NCBI GenBank assembly: GCA_026182355.1
Contig: JAPFBL010000255.1
Span: 806,001-870,000, forward strand
Direction of reading: 5' to 3'
DNA length: 64,000 nt
DNA from: Hermatobates lingyangjiaoensis
Lineage: Eukaryota; Arthropoda; Insecta; Hemiptera; Hermatobatidae
This document shows positions 1 through 10,065 of the stretch, one piece after another. Below the pieces are notes generated by a model. It saw only the letters and a program-made list of their open reading frames with translations. It was not told the DNA's origin and made no database searches. The first letter of the stretch is position 1, and every line of letters starts with the position of its first letter. Made by a program: the position numbers and the translations under genes.

Positions 1-174
1 GCCATAACCGTTTTTTTTATACCTTTAAAGGTTTAACCATGGTGAAAATTTTTAAAACTATTTTTTATATGTAATTATCAGTCATTTTGATCTCAACTTT
101 CTATTAATACTTTGATGGCATACATTGGAACTCCGAATTATGAAAACAATTGGCTCTAGAATTCCCTTCCTAAG
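1..174 (+). other. Intron, nothing recognised
   Basis: Left edge of an upstream dystrophin intron. AT-rich sequence with no exon or repeat that I recognise. Confidence 0.5.
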
Positions 175-298
175 TATATATATATATATACAAAACACTT
201 TTTCTTTTTCTCGAGAAAAAGAAAAAGTGTTTTGTGAATATTTTGTGGTCAAGAAAACAGTACCGTATTATATATATATATATAATATATATATATAA
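175..298. repeat. TA tracts flanking a perfect 44-bp palindrome
   Basis: A (TA)n tract (177-190) touches a perfect palindrome at 191-234 (two 22-bp arms meeting at CTCGAG). A second (TA)n tract lies at 269-297. The layout (TA, inverted pair, TA) is the same as the larger PLE dimers nearby, so this is probably the shortest surviving form of one. Confidence 0.7.
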
Positions 299-385
299 CT
301 CAATACAAAAAGAGAAAAACATAAATATAGACATACAACACTCACTCCTATATTTCGACTAGCGTCGATTTTGATAAGGATATAT
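299..385 (-). mobile_element. PLE family 1 3'-end fragment
   Basis: ctcactcctatatttcgac at 341-359 matches the family 1 terminal sequence (ctcactactatatttcga) found at 6511, 17020, 20180 and 39540. It starts right after a TA tract. The core CTGANGA box is lost in this copy. Confidence 0.5.
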
Positions 386-666
386 AACATTCATGATAAC
401 AAAAATAAATAAAAAAAGAAGAGAAATATTTTACTAATTAAAATTACTAAAGTGTGAACTATGTATGAAAAATAAATAAGTAAATAATATTGTTTACAAA
501 GACGAAATAAATAATAATGAAAAACAACTTGTTCAACTGGCTCTTGTATGAGAATACAAGAGATCACAAACACTCAAGAGTTTATCTCTTAACAGGAAAA
601 ATTGTGTGGGATATGAGTTTCTTTATGTGAATTTAATTTATTTAGTCCATAGAATCATTTTATATA

Positions 667-1640
667 ATTATATATATATATATATATATATATTTATTTA
701 TTTACTCTTCTTTATATAATCTAGTAGGTGTCAGAGCTTATTTTTCTTCATTCTGATTCTTCCTACGACATTTTGTCTCATATACATATCTTAGGTGTTG
801 CTGGTCTGAATACTGGGCGGTGACTGAGTGTCGGCTTGGCGAGTAGCTGGTGGTTGGTCACCTAGTAGCTGCAGTGTGCGTGAAACCCCCGTGTGTTGAC
901 GATTAATTAATGGGTTGTGCTTCATGATTTTCATGGCTTCATATATTTGCAGTCTGGCTGGATCATTAATTTTCTTTAAAATGATGGTGTTTTGAACAAG
1001 GTCCTGGCGGGTGAGTTTTCTTCCATGTTCCTCGGAGGTGTGTCTAGCGATGGCTCCTGCTTGCAAATGAACGTCTTCAAGTCCATATTTATTATAAAAG
1101 TAGAACCACCGCTAACTTGATAATGAAAAATAGCCCAGATGCAGTCATCCCGGAGATACAAAAGACCAATGTCATATACGAATATAACTGCAATATCGGA
1201 GATTGTGAGCTCCTAGACAATTCAAAATATATCGGTATGACATCGACCACACTCTCACGACGACTGACAATGCACTTGCAAGCAGGAGCCATCGCTAGAC
1301 ACACCTCCGAGGAACATGGAAGAAAACTCACCCGCCAGGACCTTGTTCAAAACACCATCATTTTAAAGAAAATTAATGATCCAGCCAGACTGCAAATATA
1401 TGAAGCCATGAAAATCATGAAGCACAACCCATTAATTAATCGTCAACACACGGGGGTTTCACGCACACTGCAGCTACTAGGTGACCAACCACCAGCTACT
1501 CGCCAAGCCGACACTCAGTCACCGCCCAGTATTCAGACCAGCAACACCTAAGATATGTATATGAGACAAAATGTCGTAGGAAGAATCAGAATGAAGAAAA
1601 ATAAGCTCTGACACCTACTAGATTATATATATATATATAT
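667..1640. mobile_element. Foldback PLE fragment pair, GIY-YIG end, tails outward
   Basis: Two copies of the 3' part of a Penelope-like element face away from each other: arms 714-1066 (minus) and 1276-1628 (plus), about 353 bp each and nearly identical. (TA)n tracts bound both sides (669-692 and 1625-1642). The right copy extends further inward (to about 1096), so the pair is asymmetric at its centre. PLEs are retroelements whose protein joins a reverse transcriptase to a GIY-YIG nuclease. Confidence 0.75.
1117..1551 (+). pseudogene. PLE GIY-YIG endonuclease, C-terminal fragment
   Basis: An open 144-codon frame. It contains VIYEYNC, a Cys pair, then KYIGMTSTTLSRRLTMH, which is the YIG half of the GIY-YIG fold with its Arg and following His, and EAMKIMKHNPLINR near the end, a pattern typical of PLE nucleases. 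The GIY half appears as VIYEY. No reverse transcriptase is attached, so this is a 5'-truncated relic, though still open to its stop. The left arm (791-1066, minus) repeats its C-terminal 91 codons. Confidence 0.7.
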
Positions 1641-1822
1641 ATGATCAAACCACAATAAGAAATGGGAAAACAAGTCTAAGATCTTTCAACCGTAACAAGC
1701 GGTCTTCGTCAGAGTCAAAAACCCAACTGGAGTCAGTTGGGTTTTTGACTCTGACGAAGACCGCTTGTTACGGTTGAAAGATCTTAGTCTTGTTTTCCCA
1801 TTTCTTATTGTGGTTTGATCAT
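1641..1822. repeat. PLE family 2 3'-end inverted dimer
   Basis: Near-perfect inverted repeat: arms 1641-1729 and 1734-1822 around a 4-bp centre. Each arm holds the family 2 terminal region, including a hammerhead-like fold. Both ends run into the family 2 tail and TA tracts (1625-1642 and 1857-1875). The same sequence forms the 3' end of the coding PLE at 17191-18909. Confidence 0.85.
1751..1791 (+). ncRNA. Hammerhead-ribozyme-like motif, family 2
   Basis: CTGACGA (1751-1757), one extra A, stem II GACCG/CGGTT, then GAAA (1776-1779). Stem III is AGA/TCT around a 6-base loop, ending UU at the expected cleavage position. PLEs are known to carry hammerhead motifs. The extra base before stem II departs from the standard core, so activity is uncertain. 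The mirror copy is at 1672-1712 (minus). Confidence 0.5.
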
Positions 1823-1856
1823 TGATTGTTGTTTCACGTGTTTATGTGAAATCTTT

Positions 1857-2240
1857 ATATATATATATATATATACAAAACTAAAGTTTATCGGGACTGG
1901 GTCAGTTCTTCAGGTTCAAATTAAACTCTCATTGCCAACGCTTCGGTTTTTATTTAAAACCTTTTTCGTAAGCAGAAGTATAAATTTTGAAACAGAAAAA
2001 CTAAGTATTTCATTATAAATTATTTTTCTTTGTAAAATAATTTGTAATGAAATACTTAGTTTTTCTGTTTCTAAATTTATACTTCTACCTATGAAGAAGA
2101 TTTTATATAAAAACCGAAACGTTGGCAATGAGAGTTTAATTTGAACCTGAAGAACTGACCGAGTCCCGATAAACTTTAGTTTTGTTTCTATTCCACGGTC
2201 GATACTTTTATCAATATTTTTATATATATTAGTTAGCTTC
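1857..2240. repeat. PLE family 3 3'-end inverted dimer
   Basis: After a TA tract (1857-1875) come arms 1875-2023 and 2038-2185, diverged but clearly inverted copies. The left arm on the minus strand reads GGTTTT-AAAT-AAAACC-GAAGCG, a stem II plus GAAR like a decayed hammerhead. The right arm has CGAAACGTTGG. The same family recurs at 14646-14815. Confidence 0.75.
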
Positions 2241-2357
2241 ATCTACTCAAAGGGACTACTTCTGCCCGATGACGACGACTGTCGAAATATCGTTGTGAGT
2301 CTTTATTTGTTTTTCTCTTTCCTGTGTGAACTATATTTATATATTCAATGGTTTAAA

Positions 2358-2397
2358 CATTGATTGTTGTTTCACGTGTTTATTGTGAAATCTTGTT
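2358..2397 (+). repeat. PLE family 2 tail fragment
   Basis: cattgattgttgtttcacg and what follows match the family 2 tail at 1820-1855 and, inverted, 17195-17230. Confidence 0.6.
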
Positions 2398-3081
2398 ATA
2401 TGTATAATACAAAATACATGTTATACTTTAAAAGTTAGATCTCAACATTATATGTTTGTTACTTGTAAACTTTTAATTTTTTTAATTTTGGTTCTGTAAC
2501 CTGAATATTTTTTTTGTGAATTGGGGTAAAGTAAATGACGTTCTATCTTTTCTTGCGACGAGTTTTTTTGCTAGCAGGGGTTTTCGTATTCTGGGTTCCG
2601 TTGTATCTGTACATATGAGACCCTAAAACTATTTTTCGAAGAGGGAGGATTAAAACGAACTAATATGCTTTATAAAATAAATAATATCAAAATTTGCTCT
2701 CTCTCTCTGGTACTAGTGATATACTTCAGTACTAATACATACAGCTTTGGTACTAATATAGCATTTCTGTTCTGATAGCTGAAATTTATTAATTACGTCA
2801 ACAGTAAGAAGTAAATGTATGTCTATTTTGTTGCAAGAAGATAGTTCACTTACGATTTGATTTTATTTTTAAGCTGTATTTATAAATATAATATATAAAC
2901 TGTAAAAAGCAGCATTTGTATTTTCGAAATAAACTAATTTTATGAGTCATCATTACATTGTACAAAATTATTTAAGATTAATCATTTATTCCAAATCTTG
3001 AAAGAAATTTCCATTTTTGATAGGATTTTAGCAAATCCTAGTCATAGATTTACAACTTCTAAATTCTTTTCTTCTTTGTAG
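2398..3081 (+). other. Intron, nothing recognised
   Basis: AT-rich intron leading to the CH2 exon acceptor. Short CT-rich piece near 2698-2708; no ORF or repeat that I can place. Confidence 0.6.
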
Positions 3082-3280
3082 AATTACAACGGAGTTGACA
3101 TTAAGAATTTCACGACGAGCTGGTCTGACGGCTTAGCCTTCAATGCTTTGATTCATCATTTCAGACCATCACTGTTTGATTACCACAATATCTCGAGGAG
3201 ACACCCAAACGCTCGCCTCGACCATGCATTCAAAACTGCTTTCGAGAATTTTAATATAGAACGACTTTTGGATCCTGAAG
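3082..3280 (+). CDS. Dys: Dystrophin exon 1 of window: CH2 domain
   Basis: Joined residues 1-66 plus the first base of a Gly/Asp split codon. It encodes most of the second calponin-homology domain, with the CH signature SWSDGLAFNALIHHFRP followed by the DHAFKTAFENFNIERLLDPE-type end of the fold. The acceptor is cttctttgtag and the donor ggtaagt. It is the first exon seen here; upstream CH1 exons lie outside the window, more than 3 kb away. Confidence 0.96.
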
Positions 3281-4290
3281 GTAAGTAGTTGTTGTTTTAT
3301 TTGAGACATTTAATGTGATGTGAATTATATTATTTTTTCTCAGTTGATCATAGTTGAGTATAATATAGAATCACTATAAAGGAGGTAATATTATTTTATA
3401 TATATTTCAGTTGGGATAAAGAAATTAATAACATGTATGGATGGGTGTGAAATTACGTTTATTATTTAAGGTAGAAGAAGACAGGGAAAAAGGACAGAGA
3501 GAAAGAGTGAGAGAGTAATGGCCATTGGTGGTATTTTTTATGTCTCAATTATGTTTTATGTGGCGATAAGTGTAAAAATATTATAATTGTCATTTAATGT
3601 TAAAGTCAATGTTACTTTATCAGTAGTAAGTTATTGTTTTCTAATTTAAATTGACAGCACGACATTAATTTTGTTGCCTCTTACTAGTCGAATCTTTTTT
3701 GATGTTAGTGCCTTCAGGTTTTTTTTTAATAAATATTACTTTTTAATTTAAATTTTTAAAATAAGTTTAAATTGACAATGTGATTTCCTATAATTTTTGA
3801 TTAGTTGATTGAACTTTTACATTAAAGTTTAGATTAAATACCAAAAAATTATTAGTGCTTTTTCATCTTCTAATGAACTTTAGAAATTATCTGGATCTGT
3901 GTATATTCAGTCATATTTACAGTGTCTGCGAAAAAAAGTAACATTTAGTGTATTGTTTCTCTGGAATTATTTTCATAAAAATATATAAAAATAATTAATT
4001 CCTAAATAATTACTTAATATTTAATACGGATTTAATATTTTAACATTTAAAAGCATTCACATTAAAAGGGATAGATAACTAAAATTGCAAATAATTTACA
4101 CAGCAGAAGTATATTTGCAGACATTGCGTCATCTTCAGTGCCGTAGACGATGAGCACATATCCTGAATAATGAAAGTGGTGGGAGTACATTAGATTGTTG
4201 TGTGCATTAAAATATAAACTACAACGGACATTTAGAAATGGTACTGAGGTTTCATCCAGTGGGGAAAACTTCTCAAAAATCGTTTTTCTT
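3281..4290 (+). other. Intron, nothing recognised
   Basis: AT-rich intron without a coding signal or a clear repeat family. Confidence 0.6.
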
Positions 4291-4291
4291 T

Positions 4292-4555
4292 GAGCATTTT
4301 TTTTTTGAGATTGTTTAAAACAAACCTTGTTTTGCTTTGGAACAAACCTTGTTCCAATATAAATTGGAATATATATTTATATTATACAATATAAATATTG
4401 TATAATATATGTGGTTGACATAAGAAAGCTTTGTTATATGTTTATATTGGAAAATCATGCATTATACATTCAATTAAATGTTCTTTTTTTAAATAAAACT
4501 GGTTTTCTTAAAAGAACAACTTTTAAATATAAAGTATTTACTTTAGTTGATTTAA

Positions 4556-4594
<39 letters not shown>

Positions 4595-6286
4595 GAATAT
4601 ATGTCTGTGTGTTTGTACTCGATAGATTCAAAAACCATACATCCAATTGATGTGAAAATTTAGAAAATTATTAGGTACATCCCCGGGAAGGTTTATGTAA
4701 AGTTTTTTTAAAAATCAGAGTTGTGGTTCAGGTAATATCCCAAAAATATTATAATAGATGAGGTTTGCTGTATAACCTGTTTGTTTACATTTTGTCTTTA
4801 ATTGGTAATGGCAGCCGCAGATAGGTTATTCTTTATGATATAATTTCCACATGCTTTGTTCAACTAGAAATAACCAGGTACCAGAAATTTTATTATTATC
4901 TTCAGATTGATATTAAAGACAATTATTGTAATGTTATATGGGTTTCTTATTAACTTTAACAAAGCTTTAGTTATTACCAATGGTTTACAATTAACTTTTC
5001 ATATCTAATTGGTTTAACTTGCTTTAAGCATTAAAGAAAGTTATGCGTTAAATAATAACTTATTAACTTTAAGTATGCATAATAGTATTAGAATAATAAT
5101 GATAGTATTTGAACCATTAATTCTAACCTTAAAAGAATAGTTAAAGTATTTTGTTTAAGTTTAATGGATGTAAGGCTTCTTTATTTATTCCTGATTGATT
5201 AATTCGTTTGTTTAAAATATTTAATTATTAGTAATTAGTATCCTGCCCTACTCCATATAGTCAAAATGATAAGTTATTATATATATCGATGATATCTAAC
5301 TAGAAGACGTTTTTGAATGTCTAAATCAGTAAAACTTATAAGGGAATATATACAGCATAAAAAATTGATGAAGAAATATTCAAAGGAAAATGTACATATA
5401 TAAAACTTAATCACTGTATGTATTTGTGTGTATAAATACAGTTCATAACATAATAACTCTTAACATTACATAATGAAAGGCAGGTCGAATTTAACATTTA
5501 GAACTCAATTGACACTTTTCAATAAAATGCTTTGCGTAATCTACAATTTTAACTCTGTATTAATTTCGTTTATCTCAAAAAAGTTAAGTGTAACGGACCT
5601 ATAGACGGAACTATATTAAATTGTTTTCGTTATATGTAATTTATTATTAGAGTTGGAATTAAATTGTTTCCCGGGTAAAACCGGGTAGATCAGCTAGTAT
5701 AATATACAAAGCAACGTATTAAACTATTTTTAAAAAATACAAGATATTTAATAAATACAGACTTTGAATTATTTAGTCGAAATATTATAAATTAATAAAA
5801 GTAAACTCTTAGCCCATTTCTTTTAAAAGTTGTCTGAATATTCCTGTTTACTGAATTATTATGTAAAGTCAAGTCATATTATCTTTTACCATGGTTGAAT
5901 AGAGATAACAATTAACAAATTTTTCATTAATCATATGGTAATTCTTGATATTTAGAAAAGAAATATCAATTAATGTCTAACTTTAGTGTGTTTGAGTAAT
6001 ACATTTCACCTTAATGCATTTTGAAACCAATGAATCTTACCACTGGAATCAAAGTACTACCAGTTTCTTTTATATTTAAATTAAATCAACTAAAGTAAAT
6101 ACTTTATATCTAAAAGTTGTTCTTTTAAGAAAACCAGTTTTATTTTAAAAAAAAACATTTAATTTAATGTATAATGCATTATTTTCCAATATAAACATTT
6201 AGCAAAGCTTTCTTATATCAACCACATATATTATACAATATTTTTCTTTATCAAGGTTTGCTCTAAACAAATATCGAAAAAAATGC
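4292..6286. repeat. Inverted repeat interrupted by a Helitron (PLE family 4-like)
   Basis: Left arm about 4292-4555, right arm about 6083-6286, inverted and moderately diverged. For example atgtggttgacataagaaag at 4409-4428 matches the right arm inverted at 6205-6225. The outer part carries aaacaaaccttg, like the family 4 tail accaaacctcgataaag. The Helitron at 4556-5697 lies exactly at the inner end of the left arm. Confidence 0.65.
4556..5697 (+). mobile_element. Non-autonomous Helitron
   Basis: It starts TCTATATATATA at 4556, preceded by A (4555). It ends CTAG (5694-5697), followed by T (5698): the A|T target and TC...CTRR ends that define Helitrons. A GC-rich hairpin (CCCGG-gtaaaa-CCGGG, 5670-5685) sits 8 bases before CTAG, as expected. 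The start (tctata-repeat, then atgtctgtgtgtttg) resembles common arthropod Helitron 5' ends. No Rep/helicase ORF is present, so it is non-autonomous, 1142 bp. Confidence 0.85.
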
Positions 6287-6500
6287 TCATAGAATAACTT
6301 GTTTTATTGTGTTAACCAGTTAATTCTTTAATAACACTTCAAATAGTAAGTACGAATTTCTTCTTAACTTAGTTTTGTACTTTTAATGATTACTTAATTA
6401 GTTTAATGTTAAGTATTATTATTTTCATAATTAGTAGTTAAAAAAAACGATTCCACAAACTAGACAAACTAAACTCACAGAAACAACATACATAAAAGAT
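6287..6500 (+). other. Intron between repeats
   Basis: AT-rich, nothing recognised. Confidence 0.5.
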
Positions 6501-6555
6501 TTCACAAAAACTCACTACTATATTTCGACTGTCTCATCATCAGGTAGAAATAAGT
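6501..6555 (-). mobile_element. PLE family 1 3'-end fragment
   Basis: Reads on the minus strand CTGATGATGAGACAGTCGAAA followed by the family 1 terminal sequence (tatagtagtgag). CTGATGA and GAAA are present, but stem II is only two base pairs. No TA tract flanks it. Confidence 0.6.
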
Positions 6556-7659
6556 AAGTTTCTAAGAAGAAAAGTGACATTTAATTGTGTTGTTTCTCTG
6601 GAATTATTTTCATAAAACTGTATACAAATAATTAAGTAATTCTTAAATAATTAATAAACATTGAGTACGAATGTTAAAGGTTTAGTTAGATTTATTTTTA
6701 GTTTTTTATGTTATTTCAAACCTTGTATAGGCTAAATATGTTATAGCGAAAAAAATTAAATACTTACTAGTAGATTAATTAAATTCGTTAACCTATATTT
6801 ATAAAAATCAAGAGTCGTTTGTCTTTGTTTCTGTTTCCCTTAGAGAAATGTCTCTTTCTTCCTTAGTTTTGTTTTTTTTTCTTAGTTTTCTAGTATTATT
6901 TGTTAAGATTATTATTAGTTAGATGATTTTGAAAACTTATTTCCCAAAATATAGATAAAATTAGCTTATGTTTATGCTATTATTTTGTCGCTGGGTAATT
7001 TATTATTTATTACTTCCATAACAAAATATCATACTTATTGTTAGTTGTGTTGTATATTCCACATTCATAAGAGTTGGTCCAATATGACCCCTTCAATGCA
7101 GTTTGCTAGAGACCACGATGGGGATTGGTGTGGCTTTGTATATGTCATTATTATTCTTGATTCTATTTCACATTATTTAATTCACTTCGTCAACATGCGT
7201 CACTTATAATAAACTCATTATAGTAGTATATAAAACATAAGTATACCAATTTAGTCTACTGTAAACATACTTGTAAACTACCTCTGTACATATTATACAT
7301 ATAAAATCACAAAGAGAAATATACAGAAGAAAATGAATAACTCACTATGATTTTTGCCATGGGTCAGTTGGTGAAATGAGTCTTTTATTCTGTTCATTTC
7401 ACGGAAAGCAAGCCGAGAATGAAGACTAGAGTTTAGGCTATGTTCCGAGTGGTTCACTTCACCCTCGTCTTTATGAATGATGTGGTCGTGTTTCTTCGGT
7501 GTGTTTTTTCTTCACGGTTTTATTTTATTTAGTTTGTTGAATCGTTGTTAATAATCACTTATAAAGAGATGTATCCAAAATATTATATATAATATATATA
7601 ATATATTATATATAAATAAATATTATATCCATAAAGTGAACAGAAATATAATTTTTCAG
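6556..7659 (+). other. Intron; slightly GC-richer island near 7340-7520
   Basis: Mostly AT-rich. The stretch 7340-7520 is less AT-rich than its surroundings and could be an old repeat, but I cannot place it. TA-rich alternating sequence (7583-7614) precedes the exon at 7660. Confidence 0.5.
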
Positions 7660-7781
7660 ATGTTAATACGAGCGTTCCGGACAAGAAGTCCATCATGATG
7701 TATGTCATGTGCTTATTCCAATCTCTGCCCCAGCCTTCAGAAGAAATGGCTGTTTCCCCTGAGCCTGTCGCTGAGCAGCAG
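7660..7781 (+). CDS. Dys: Dystrophin exon 2: end of CH2 domain
   Basis: Residues 67-107. The first two bases complete an Asp codon begun in the previous exon. PDKKSIMMYVMCLFQSLP is the conserved last helix of dystrophin CH2. The end (EMAVSPEPVAEQQ) passes into hinge 1. Acceptor atttttcag, donor gtaaaa. Confidence 0.95.
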
Positions 7782-8391
7782 GTAAAATCCATATATCTTT
7801 AGACTGCCTATCCATTCATGTTCAATATATACATTTTTTCATTTTATTGACTATATTTTATAATGATTATTATTATTATAAGATCTCTTGTAGTAGTAAA
7901 CGTGAAAACGTTTTGCTCATAGTAGCCACTAATCTGAATTATTGTGACAGAACTGCCAAGGATTTATAATGATGAAAATTCTTCAAACTTGAAAGTCATT
8001 TTCCTCAGTACTTTGATTGACCATTTTAAGCACTTTTTTGTTTAAATTAAGACTCAGAAACTTAAAAATATTATCTATACTGATGATCTTCTGTAATTTC
8101 GGCAATAGCATTGTCGTGAACACGTGAGTGATTACTTAGTTTTGTTTATGCTTCAGAGTTAAGCTGTACATTAGAGTGCGTAGGTAAACTTACAGCATGG
8201 ATGGAGTTAATGGAATCAAATTTCTATCTATCAATAGTCCTACTGTAATAAATAAAATATTTTTACTATTGTTTAAAACAATTAATGAGTTTAGTTTCGT
8301 TTTTAGTTTGAAATAAGAAATTCTGATATTGTCCCTCCATTGATAATACTGTATGTATATAATATTTACTTTTTCTTTTATTTTCATACAG
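7782..8391 (+). other. Intron, nothing recognised
   Basis: 610-bp intron between the CH2 end and hinge 1. AT-rich, no repeat seen. Confidence 0.6.
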
Positions 8392-8463
8392 TGTGAAAAT
8401 GGAGATAAAGAAAGACCATTGAGTGCTGCTACAAATGTATCTGTGGAATTAGCCAGTTATCAG
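8392..8463 (+). CDS. Dys: Dystrophin exon 3: hinge 1
   Basis: Residues 108-131: 24 codons, polar and Gly/Asn-rich, ending VSVELASYQ, which lines up with the start of spectrin repeat 1 in vertebrates. It gives a hinge 1 much shorter than the vertebrate one. Acceptor ttttcatacag, donor gtaatg, phase 0 on both sides. Confidence 0.88.
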
Positions 8464-8798
8464 GTAATGACAGCATAAAAGTACATATATTGATGTAACA
8501 GTTGTGTTTTAAAAAGTGAAGTTTATATGACTTCAAAATATACTATTTTTATGCATAGAAACATAATAAAAAAAGAAAAACATACACTTACACACTCAAG
8601 TTTTTGGTTTCAATCGTATTTTAGAACCAAGGTAGGGAGATCAGAATTACAACACTGCGTAGTGTGTTGGGTGTACTCATTTTGCTCTCTTGAAGATGGT
8701 TTAAAACGAAAAGTAGAAACCATAATTGTATGCTAGCCTTTTATTTCTGTTTCTTTTCGAACTTTAAACTATTAGTTTCCATTCTATTTCGTTTTCAC

Positions 8799-8802
<4 letters not shown>

Positions 8803-8842
<40 letters not shown>

Positions 8843-9222
8843 GACTTGATTGCACGTACCTTTTTCTTATTGAGCTTTTCAAATCTCTTAGCTAATTTTC
8901 TTTCTTCAAGGTTGAGTTCATGTATAATATGAGCAAAGCTACTGTTAGACATCACTATTTATTATAAGTTGCAATTATTCTAAATGTAACAGATGAATTA
9001 AATTACCTAAATTTAATTAGAATAATTAATAATGCATTTAGAATAATTGCAACTTATAATAAATAGTGATGTCTAACAGTAACTTTGCTCATATTATACA
9101 TGAAAAAGATTTGAAAGAGATTTGTAAAGCTCAATAAGAAAAAGGTACATGCAATCAAGTCAATTGATTTTAATAAAACTTTTATAAAAGAAGGTCTGCT
9201 TCCTACCTTTACTAATATATAT
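8803..9222. mobile_element. Inverted dimer of a PLE N-terminal coding region
   Basis: A (TA)n tract (8803-8836) borders arms 8837-8987 and about 9033-9167, inverted copies of the same sequence. The right copy goes on to 9222 and, read from 9152, encodes FNKTFIKEGLLPTFTN. This resembles LFNNTCLKEGLLPVYT at 49587, a motif of the N-terminal part of PLE proteins. Coding direction is outward from the centre. A short TA tract (9213-9222) ends it. Confidence 0.65.
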
Positions 9223-9398
9223 ATTTGTACTAGTACTAATATTAATAGAAAATAATACTAATATTTGTACAGCTCTGATGATGCTATATAAATATAGCGA
9301 AACGTTGGCGTAAGTGAAATGTTTGTTTGTGTAGACCAACCCTCAATAACCTCTGCTGTTTGTTGTTATATTTTGTGGTCGAAAAAAGATAGAATTAC

Positions 9399-9435
<37 letters not shown>
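9223..9435 (+). mobile_element. PLE terminal region with hammerhead-like motif
   Basis: Directly follows the dimer and ends in a TA tract (9401-9435). It contains the best hammerhead-like fold in the window (9275-9312), then gtagaccaaccctc, related to the family 4 tail tagaccaaacctc at 13997. Perhaps the 3' end (or terminal repeat) of the same element as 8837-9222. Confidence 0.65.
9275..9312 (+). ncRNA. Hammerhead-ribozyme-like motif, best copy
   Basis: CTGATGA (9275-9281), one extra T, stem II GCTATA-TAAA-TATAGC (perfect 6 bp), GAAA (9299-9302), stem III CG-TTGG-CG, then UA at the expected cleavage site (9311-9312). Everything fits a minimal type I hammerhead with a very short stem III, as described for PLEs, except the extra T. 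Confidence 0.6.
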
Positions 9436-9436
<1 letters not shown>

Positions 9437-9604
9437 TTAAAAAAACTGTGACACATAGACTGAAACATAAAAAAGACTCACTTTTCATGTTTTTGACTCT
9501 GACGAAGACCGCTTGTTACGGTTGAAAGATCTTTGTCTTGTTTTCCCATTTCATTTGCGGTTTGATCATTGATATATATATTGATATATTGTATATATAT
9601 ATAT
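9436..9604 (+). mobile_element. PLE family 2 3'-end fragment
   Basis: Contains the family 2 terminal region, with the hammerhead-like motif at 9499-9539 (CTGACGA, extra A, GACCG/CGGTT, GAAA, and stem III with a TCTTTG loop variant). It ends in TA-rich sequence (9573-9604), as the other copies do. Confidence 0.75.
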
Positions 9605-9804
9605 AATTGTGAAAAAATCGCAATGAAACACGTGATGCAATGAATGAAGTCCAAAACCATAAGCAAAACGTAAGACAAAAGAAATAAATGCTTTTTATGT
9701 CATCAAAGAGCAAACAAAGTGAAAGGCCTCAGGAAGAATGTATTTCTTTTGTCTTTCTTTTACCTTGTGGTTTTGATATTATAAGGTGAAGGATAAATGT
9801 AATA

Positions 9805-10063
9805 TGAGCCGCTTATTTTGAAAGTGGCCTAATTCCATTTATGTTAAAATCGAGATATTTAAGGGTTTGCGTTTTACAAAATTTAAAAATATTGTCATTT
9901 TATTTATCAACTAATTTTTGTTATAAAAAAACTTAGTAATTTTAAATAAATTTTGTACAATTTGCTGCAAAAGGTAAAGATAACGTAAAAATGTAATTAT
10001 TTAAATAGCTAGCTAAATTTTTTTGGAAAATGGAATTAGGCCACTTTCAAAATAAACGGCTCA
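9805..10063. mobile_element. MITE with long terminal inverted repeats and TA target
   Basis: Terminal inverted repeats 9805-9842 and 10027-10063 begin TGAGCC and share about 37 bases with one mismatch. TA on both sides (9803-9804, 10064-10065) is the target duplication of Tc1/mariner-type transposons. 259 bp, AT-rich core, no ORF: a non-autonomous DNA transposon. Confidence 0.75.
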
Positions 10064-10065
10064 TA

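Noticed and set aside
391..573. A 60-codon minus-strand frame rich in Phe, Tyr and Leu
   Set aside because: Low-complexity translation of AT-rich intron with no motif.
667..2187. CRISPR-like array or tandem ribozyme (retrozyme) array
   Set aside because: Units are inverted, not direct, of different families and unequal length. The sequence is intronic in an animal gene.
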